Assembly: GCA_048976805.1 (NCBI GenBank)
Contig: JBHGUR010000079.1
Coordinates: 1 to 64,000, forward strand
Direction of reading: 5' to 3'
Length of the DNA stretch: 64,000 bases
From: Ectobacillus sp048976805
GTDB lineage: Bacteria > Bacillota > Bacilli > Bacillales > Bacillaceae_G
Within the stretch, counting starts at the first letter, position 1, and each line of letters begins with the position of its first letter. The translations under genes were made by a program, and so were the position numbers. This document shows positions 58,818 through 64,000 of the stretch, one piece after another. Below the pieces are notes generated by a model, which saw nothing but the letters and a program-made list of their open reading frames with translations, was not told where the DNA came from and ran no database searches.

Positions 58818-59705
58818 ATGGCAATTACTGCACAAATGGTAAAAGAGCTTCGCGAAAAAACAGGCGCAGGTATGATGGATTGCAAAAAGGCGCTAACAGA
58901 AACTAACGGCGACATGGAAAAAGCAATTGACTACCTTCGTGAAAAAGGGATTGCAAAGGCTGCGAAAAAAGCTGACCGCATCGCTGCTGAAGGCTTAACA
59001 GCTATTGAAGTTTCCGGTAACGAAGCGGTAATCTTAGAAGTAAACTCTGAAACAGATTTCGTAGCGAAAAATGAAGGCTTCCAAACTTTAACAAAGGAAT
59101 TGGCGGCTCATTTATTAGCAAAGAAGCCTGCTACAGTTGAGGAAGCTCTTGCACAAACAATGGAAAACGGAGTTGCTGTAGAAGAGCATATTAACACAGC
59201 TATCGCGAAAATCGGCGAGAAGCTTACTCTTCGCCGCTTCGAAATCGTTACGAAAGAAGATGGGGATGCGTTTGGCGCGTACCTTCATATGGGTGGACGC
59301 ATCGGCGTATTAGCAGTTCTTGGCGGCACTACTGACGAGGCTGTTGCAAAAGACGTAGCAATGCATATTGCTGCAGTTAACCCGAAATACATTGACCGCA
59401 GTGCGGTAACAGAGGAAGAAATTGAGCGTGAGCGCCAAGTGCTAACGCAACAAGCATTAAACGAAGGAAAGCCTGAAAACATCGTTGCGAAGATGGTTGA
59501 AGGCCGCCTTGGCAAATTCTTCGAAGAAATTTGCTTAGTTGACCAATCTTTCGTTAAAGATCCAGATATGAAGGTTGGCAAGTACGTACAATCTAAAGGC
59601 GCAACAGTTAAATCTTTCGTTCGCTATGCAGTTGGCGAAGGTATCGAAAAACGCCAAGACAACTTTGCGGAAGAAGTAATGAACCAAGTAAAAGGCAACA
59701 ACTAA
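58818..59705 (+). CDS. tsf: elongation factor Ts
   Basis: 295 residues from ATG 58818 (MAITAQMVKELREKTGAGMMDCKKAL) with AGGAGGATG 8 bp upstream; ATG 58809 overlaps that site. UBA-like N-terminal domain then the EF-Tu-binding core with the TDFVAKNE motif. It exchanges GDP for GTP on EF-Tu. Confidence 0.97.
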   Translation: MAITAQMVKELREKTGAGMMDCKKALTETNGDMEKAIDYLREKGIAKAAKKADRIAAEGLTAIEVSGNEAVILEVNSETDFVAKNEGFQTLTKELAAHLLAKKPATVEEALAQTMENGVAVEEHINTAIAKIGEKLTLRRFEIVTKEDGDAFGAYLHMGGRIGVLAVLGGTTDEAVAKDVAMHIAAVNPKYIDRSAVTEEEIERERQVLTQQALNEGKPENIVAKMVEGRLGKFFEEICLVDQSFVKDPDMKVGKYVQSKGATVKSFVRYAVGEGIEKRQDNFAEEVMNQVKGNN

Positions 59706-59714
59706 TATGAGTAA

Positions 59715-59742
59715 GGGGAACACATTGTGTTCCCTTTTTTAA
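59715..59742 (+). terminator. terminator of tsf
   Basis: GGGAACACA / TGTGTTCCC around TTG or less, then TTTTTT. Confidence 0.85.
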
Positions 59743-59972
59743 AATAAGGTTATTATCAGTACAGCACGATTGCGGCTTATTTGTGTCTCATTTAACGCGA
59801 GTGAACCAAGGCCAACGCTGTGCTTTAACGTAGCTAAAATAAGACTAGTGTTAAGATAGGGTTTTGTACATATGTGCGCAGTCGACAGGTTTGGCCTTAA
59901 TCTAGGCCCCTTTTAAGGAAGAGGATATAGGATAAAGGCCGTACAAAGATATGCAGTAAATGGAGGTTCATT
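59743..59972 (+). other. pyrH upstream region
   Basis: 230 bp. No strong -35/-10 pair with correct spacing was found, though TAAGAT near 59855 could be a -10. AGGCC near 59913 could pair with GGCC near 59939 in a leader. pyrH is probably transcribed from here because a terminator precedes. Confidence 0.35.
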
Positions 59973-60695
59973 ATGAGTCAAGCGAAATATAAACGTGTAG
60001 TGCTGAAGCTAAGCGGAGAGGCTTTAGCAGGAAATCACGGATTCGGAATCAACCCTTCCGTTATCAAATCCATCGCCCAGCAAGTAAAAGAAATCGCTGA
60101 GCTTGATGTAGAAGTTGCCGTAGTTGTCGGTGGCGGCAACATTTGGCGTGGAAAAACGGGAAGCGAGATGGGAATGGATCGTGCAACAGCGGATTATATG
60201 GGAATGCTCGCAACGGTTATGAATTCACTTGCTCTCCAAGACAGCTTGGAGAATTTAGGAATTCAAACGCGTGTACAAACATCAATTGAAATGCGCCAAG
60301 TAGCAGAGCCTTACATTAGACGAAAAGCCATTCGCCATTTAGAAAAGAAGCGAGTTGTCATTTTTGCGGCAGGAACAGGAAATCCTTACTTTTCCACTGA
60401 CACTACAGCAGCGCTTCGTGCAGCTGAAATTGAGGCTGATGTAATTTTAATGGCGAAAAATAATGTGGACGGTGTATATAGTGCTGACCCGACTGTAGAC
60501 GAGACAGCAACGAAGTATGAATCTTTAACGTACCTAGATGTATTAAAAGAAGGTCTTGGCGTTATGGATTCTACAGCATCTTCCCTATGCATGGATAATG
60601 ACATTCCGCTAATTGTTTTCTCAATCATGGAAGAAGGAAATATTAAACGCGCAGTTCTTGGCGAAAATATCGGAACAATTGTAAGGGGGAAATAA
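59973..60695 (+). CDS. pyrH: UMP kinase
   Basis: 240 residues, amino-acid-kinase fold. LKLSGEALAG (about 12), VVVGGGNIWRG (about 49), MDRATADYMGMLATVMN (about 67), FAAGTGNPYFSTDTTAALRA (about 130) and AKNNVDGVYSADP (about 160). Hexameric enzyme making UDP from UMP, activated by GTP. TGGAGGTTC precedes the ATG; frr starts at its stop. Confidence 0.97.
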   Translation: MSQAKYKRVVLKLSGEALAGNHGFGINPSVIKSIAQQVKEIAELDVEVAVVVGGGNIWRGKTGSEMGMDRATADYMGMLATVMNSLALQDSLENLGIQTRVQTSIEMRQVAEPYIRRKAIRHLEKKRVVIFAAGTGNPYFSTDTTAALRAAEIEADVILMAKNNVDGVYSADPTVDETATKYESLTYLDVLKEGLGVMDSTASSLCMDNDIPLIVFSIMEEGNIKRAVLGENIGTIVRGK

Positions 60696-61255
60696 TGATG
60701 GCACAGCAAACAATTAACAATGCAAAAGAAAAAATGGATAAAGCGGTTTCTGCGTATACACGCGAGCTTGGTACTGTACGTGCGGGCAGAGCGAGCGCTT
60801 CAGTACTGGAAAAAGTAACAGTGGACTACTACGGAGCACCGACGCCAATTATCCAATTAGCCAATATCACGGTTCCAGAAGCGCGCATGCTTGTTATCCA
60901 GCCGTATGATAAATCTTCTATCGGTGATATTGAAAAAGCAATCTTAAAATCAGATTTAGGTTTAACGCCTTCCAACGATGGCACCGTAATCCGGATCGCA
61001 TTTCCGGCATTAACAGAGGAACGCCGCCGCGATCTTGTTAAACTTGTGAAGAAATATTCTGAAGAAGCAAAAGTAGCGGTGCGAAATGTGCGCCGTGATG
61101 CAAATGATGAATTGAAAAAGCTAGAAAAGAACGGTGACATTACAGAAGACGAACTTCGCGGTCATACAGAAACAATTCAAAAAGAAACAGACAAGCATAT
61201 TGCTAAAATTGATGAAATTACAAAAGCTAAAGAAAAAGAGATTATGGAAGTTTAA
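60695..61255 (+). CDS. frr: ribosome recycling factor
   Basis: 186 residues. Three-helix bundle with RVGRA-like VRAGRASASVLEKVTVDYYGAPTP, PEARMLVIQPYDKSSIGDIEKAIL and the C-terminal KDKEKEIMEV-type end. With EF-G it splits post-termination ribosomes. Two adjacent ATGs (60695, 60698) follow AAGGGGGAAATA; the first overlaps the pyrH stop, the second has the better spacing, so the true start could be one codon later. Confidence 0.96.
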   Translation: MMAQQTINNAKEKMDKAVSAYTRELGTVRAGRASASVLEKVTVDYYGAPTPIIQLANITVPEARMLVIQPYDKSSIGDIEKAILKSDLGLTPSNDGTVIRIAFPALTEERRRDLVKLVKKYSEEAKVAVRNVRRDANDELKKLEKNGDITEDELRGHTETIQKETDKHIAKIDEITKAKEKEIMEV

Positions 61256-61272
61256 TTGCTCTTGTTCTTGCA

Positions 61273-61300
61273 TGACCCTCTGCTTAAGGGGGTCTTTTTA
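61273..61300 (+). terminator. terminator of frr
   Basis: GACCCTC / GGGGGTC around TGCTTAA, then TTTTTA. Confidence 0.75.
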
Positions 61301-61339
61301 CACTTTTAAGGAATACCTGTGCTCGTGGAGGGTTTCGTT

Positions 61340-62110
61340 ATGTTAAAAAAATTTACCTTTCAAAAAAAAGAAGCTCCATCATTCGAGGAATTAATTGAAG
61401 AAGCAAAACAAGGGGAAATTCCGAATCATATTGCCATCATTATGGATGGAAACGGCCGCTGGGCAAAACGCAGGGCAATGCCGCGTGTCGCCGGACATCA
61501 TGAAGGAATGAAAGTTGTACGGAAAATCACTAAGTTTGCCAACGAGCTTGGCGTAAAAGCATTGACGCTGTATGCATTTTCCACAGAAAACTGGAAACGC
61601 CCTAAAATGGAAGTGGACTTCTTAATGAAGCTCCCCCAAGAATTTCTCGGAACGTTTTTGCCCGAACTTGTTGAAGAAAATGTACAGGTGCGAATTATCG
61701 GGCAAAAAGAAGGGCTGCCGGACTACACGCGTCAAGCCGTGGAGAAAGCGATTGAAGATACGAAGCACAATACGGGTCTCGTATTAAATTTTGCTTTGAA
61801 TTATGGAAGTCGCGACGAGATGGTTTATGCAGTCAAAAACTTGGTTAGAGATAGCAATAGCGGTATCATTAAAGTGGAGGATATTACGGAAGAGATGATT
61901 TCCTCTTACTTAATGACCCGGACTTTGCCTGATCCGGATTTGCTAATTCGTACGAGCGGTGAAGTGCGCATAAGCAATTTTATGCTTTGGCAAATTGCTT
62001 ATACAGAGCTTTGGTTTACGGATGTCTTCTGGCCGGATTTTACTGAAAAGCATTTGTTAGAAGCAATTCTCGATTTTCAGCGAAGAGGCCGCAGATTCGG
62101 GGGCGTATAG
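61340..62110 (+). CDS. uppS: isoprenyl (undecaprenyl diphosphate) synthase
   Basis: 256 residues from ATG 61340 (GGAGGG 8 bp upstream). Cis-prenyltransferase: IAIIMDGNGRWAKRR (catalytic Asp, about 30-44), LYAFSTENWKRP, and the C-terminal RTSGEVRISNFMLWQIAYTEL. Makes the C55 lipid carrier for peptidoglycan and teichoic acids. cdsA and dxr follow closely; dxr supplies its isoprenoid precursors. Confidence 0.97.
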   Translation: MLKKFTFQKKEAPSFEELIEEAKQGEIPNHIAIIMDGNGRWAKRRAMPRVAGHHEGMKVVRKITKFANELGVKALTLYAFSTENWKRPKMEVDFLMKLPQEFLGTFLPELVEENVQVRIIGQKEGLPDYTRQAVEKAIEDTKHNTGLVLNFALNYGSRDEMVYAVKNLVRDSNSGIIKVEDITEEMISSYLMTRTLPDPDLLIRTSGEVRISNFMLWQIAYTELWFTDVFWPDFTEKHLLEAILDFQRRGRRFGGV

Positions 62111-62129
62111 AAAAAGAGAGGTGTTGTTT

Positions 62130-62918
62130 GTGAAACAGCGAATTATTACAGGGATAATTCTCATTGCGTTATTTGTTCCGATTGTATTGTATGGAGGAGC
62201 ACCGTTTACTGTATTGGTATATGCTCTTGCTTCTGTCGGATTGTACGAATTGGTGAGAATGAAAAAACTGCCGGTTATATCAGTGCCGACAGTTTTAACC
62301 GCTGTTTTGCTGTGGCTTATTTTAATACCCAGTAAAGCAACTGGGATATTTGAAGCCATTCGATTATCAAAAGTTGAAGTTACTTTTGTAATTGTGTTAT
62401 TACTATTATCATATACGGTAATTTCCAAGAATACATTTACTTTTGATGATGCATCGTTTTTGCTTATGTCTACTATATATGTAGCAATGGGGTTTTATTA
62501 TTTAAATGAAACGAGGATAGAAGGGCTGATTTATATATTTTATACGCTGCTCGTTATTTGGGCAACGGATACTGGAGCCTATTTTATCGGACGGGCAATC
62601 GGCAAGCGCAAGCTTTGGCCGGAAATTAGTCCGAATAAAACGGTAGAAGGGGCTATCGGAGGCATTGTTTGTGCGGTGGTAATCGCCATTATATACAATG
62701 CTTTCCAGCCTGTAAGCGATAATGTAGCGGCTTTGATTGGCGTTACTATCGGAGTTTCTGCTTTTGGACAAATTGGCGATTTAGTGGAATCGGCGTTTAA
62801 GCGTCATTATGGAGTAAAAGATTCCGGGAAAATTTTGCCGGGACATGGCGGCATTCTTGACCGCTTGGACAGCTTGTTATTTGTGTTGCCGCTTCTGCAT
62901 TTTCTGCATTTTATTTAA
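62130..62918 (+). CDS. cdsA: phosphatidate cytidylyltransferase
   Basis: 262 residues from GTG 62130, spaced 8 bp from GAGAGG and giving MKQRIITG like B. subtilis; a GTG at 62121 overlaps that site. Seven to eight hydrophobic helices; the C-terminal CDP-diglyceride synthase signature is SAFKRHYGVKDSGKILPGHG with GGILDRLDS. Makes CDP-diacylglycerol for phospholipids. Confidence 0.95.
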   Translation: MKQRIITGIILIALFVPIVLYGGAPFTVLVYALASVGLYELVRMKKLPVISVPTVLTAVLLWLILIPSKATGIFEAIRLSKVEVTFVIVLLLLSYTVISKNTFTFDDASFLLMSTIYVAMGFYYLNETRIEGLIYIFYTLLVIWATDTGAYFIGRAIGKRKLWPEISPNKTVEGAIGGIVCAVVIAIIYNAFQPVSDNVAALIGVTIGVSAFGQIGDLVESAFKRHYGVKDSGKILPGHGGILDRLDSLLFVLPLLHFLHFI

Positions 62919-62939
62919 GTCGGGCTAGGGGTTGGAGCA

Positions 62940-64000
62940 ATGAAAAAAATCAGTTTATTAGGGGCGAGCGGATCAATCGGAACGCAAACATTGGATGTGA
63001 TCAAATTACATCCTGAACAATTTCAATTAGTGGCGTTTTCGGTTGGAAAAAACGTTGATTTTGCTGCTAAAGTGATTCAGGAGTTTGCGCCGAAGCTTGT
63101 ATCGGTGCAGCAGAAAGAAGATGCCGAACGTTTACAGGCTATATGTGGAAATACAAAGGTCGTATACGGGGATGAGGGCCTTCTTGCTGTGGCTCTTTAT
63201 GAAGAAGCGCAAGTGCTGGTAAATGCAGTGGTTGGAAGTGTTGGTCTAGTTCCGACATTGCAGGCGATTGAAGCAAAGAAAACGATAGCTATTGCCAATA
63301 AAGAAACGTTGGTTACAGCAGGCCACCTTGTGACAGAAGCTGCCAAAAAGCATGGCGTGTCTCTGTTGCCGGTGGACAGCGAACATTCGGCAATTTTTCA
63401 ATGCTTAAATGGAGAAAATAAACAGCGTATTTCCAGGCTTATTTTGACCGCTTCAGGGGGGAGCTTCCGCGATAAAACACGCGAAGAGCTTGCAAATGTT
63501 ACGGTTGAGGATGCATTAAAGCACCCGAACTGGTCAATGGGTTCGAAAATTACGATTGATTCTGCTACAATGATGAATAAAGGTTTAGAAGTAATTGAAG
63601 CATATTGGCTTTTTCAAACCCCTTATGAATGCATTGAGGTTTTATTGCATAAAGAAAGCATTATTCATTCTATGGTTGAGTTTGCAGACCGCAGTGTCAT
63701 CGCGCAGTTAGGCACACCGGACATGCGTGTGCCAATCCAATATGCTTTAACGTATCCGGATCGCTTGGCGCTCCCTGCAGCAAAGCAGCTGCAACTTTGG
63801 GAGATTGGTACGTTGCACTTTCAAAAAATGGATTTTGACCGTTTCCGCTGTTTAGGATTTGCTTTTGAAGCAGGCAAGCGGGGCGGCAGCTTGCCAACGG
63901 TGATGAATGCGGCGAATGAAGCTGCAGTTGCTGCATTTTTGCAGAGAAAAATCGGTTTTTTAGCTATTGAAGAGCTGATTGAAAAAGCGATGAACCATCA
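62940..64000 (+). CDS. dxr: 1-deoxy-D-xylulose 5-phosphate reductoisomerase (cut by window end)
   Basis: First 353 codons of about 380; the 3' end lies beyond the window. NADPH site LLGASGSIGTQTLDVI (about 5-20), IANKETLVTAG (about 120), metal and substrate residues in PVDSEHSAIFQ (about 145), LTASGGSFRD, HPNWSMGSKITIDSATMMNKGLE (about 200-222). Second step of the MEP isoprenoid pathway. GGTTGGAG precedes the ATG, 21 bp after cdsA. Confidence 0.96.
   Translation, partial: MKKISLLGASGSIGTQTLDVIKLHPEQFQLVAFSVGKNVDFAAKVIQEFAPKLVSVQQKEDAERLQAICGNTKVVYGDEGLLAVALYEEAQVLVNAVVGSVGLVPTLQAIEAKKTIAIANKETLVTAGHLVTEAAKKHGVSLLPVDSEHSAIFQCLNGENKQRISRLILTASGGSFRDKTREELANVTVEDALKHPNWSMGSKITIDSATMMNKGLEVIEAYWLFQTPYECIEVLLHKESIIHSMVEFADRSVIAQLGTPDMRVPIQYALTYPDRLALPAAKQLQLWEIGTLHFQKMDFDRFRCLGFAFEAGKRGGSLPTVMNAANEAAVAAFLQRKIGFLAIEELIEKAMNH

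Noticed and set aside
1..64000. tRNA or rRNA genes, CRISPR arrays, prophage or replication origin
   Set aside because: I looked on both strands and saw no cloverleaf with CCA-proximal pairing, no rRNA core sequences, no regularly spaced repeats, no phage structural genes and no DnaA-box cluster.

Overview
This window is a stretch of low-GC Gram-positive (Bacillaceae) chromosome. From 3.8 kb to the right edge the gene order follows the B. subtilis/B. cereus run yloA-yloB-yloC-remA-gmk-rpoZ ... smc-ftsY-ffh ... rpsB-tsf-pyrH-frr-uppS-cdsA-dxr almost gene for gene. spoVM (26 codons) marks a spore former. The sequences of HslV, CodY, RNase HII and SucC, as I recall the families, sit nearer the B. 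cereus side than B. subtilis, but I could not align them. I saw no tRNA, rRNA, prophage, transposase gene or CRISPR array.

Layout: (1) 1-3.8 kb is accessory. It holds a short mobile repeat, a small metal-related cluster (cupredoxin domain, YVTN beta-propeller, two His-rich membrane mini-proteins) and an orphan OmpR-type response regulator, with signs of decay. (2) 3.9-8.4 kb: rqcH (ribosome rescue) divergent from a calcium P-type ATPase. (3) 8.5-10.6 kb: yicC-remA-gmk-rpoZ. (4) 10.8-22.6 kb: coaBC-priA-def-fmt-rsmB-rlmN-prpC-prkC-rsgA-rpe, a tightly packed operon joining CoA synthesis, replication restart, start-Met processing, RNA methylation and the PASTA kinase/phosphatase pair. (5) 22.9-24.1 kb: thiN, spoVM and, on the other strand, rpmB. 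(6) 24.7-30.8 kb: yloU-fakA, sdaAB-sdaAA-recG. (7) 30.8-35.2 kb: fapR-plsX-fabD-fabG, acpP and rnc, with a clear FapR operator on the fapR promoter. (8) 35.3-44.9 kb: smc-ftsY, ylxM-ffh, rpsP-khpA, rimM-trmD, rplS, lepB, which is chromosome condensation plus SRP secretion and ribosome maturation. (9) 45-50 kb: rbgA, rnhB, sucCD, dprA. (10) 50.2-57.5 kb: topA, trmFO, xerC, hslV, hslU, codY. (11) 57.9-64 kb: rpsB, tsf, pyrH, frr, uppS, cdsA and a dxr cut by the window edge.

No wholly new multi-gene system is visible. The most interesting layer is non-coding. A family of non-autonomous mobile repeats with perfect 12-bp ends starting GGCTCTG and 8-bp target duplications made only of A and T is present in four copies plus two solitary ends. 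One copy landed inside the lepB stop codon and rebuilt it, and the length differences between three copies are exactly explained by deletions between CCGCT direct repeats. Other candidates are an independent short transcript between rpoZ and coaBC, a long leader hairpin before sdaAB, a hairpin that covers the rnhB ribosome binding site, a 60-bp intergenic repeat pair, and an Asp-to-Glu change at a key RqcH position.
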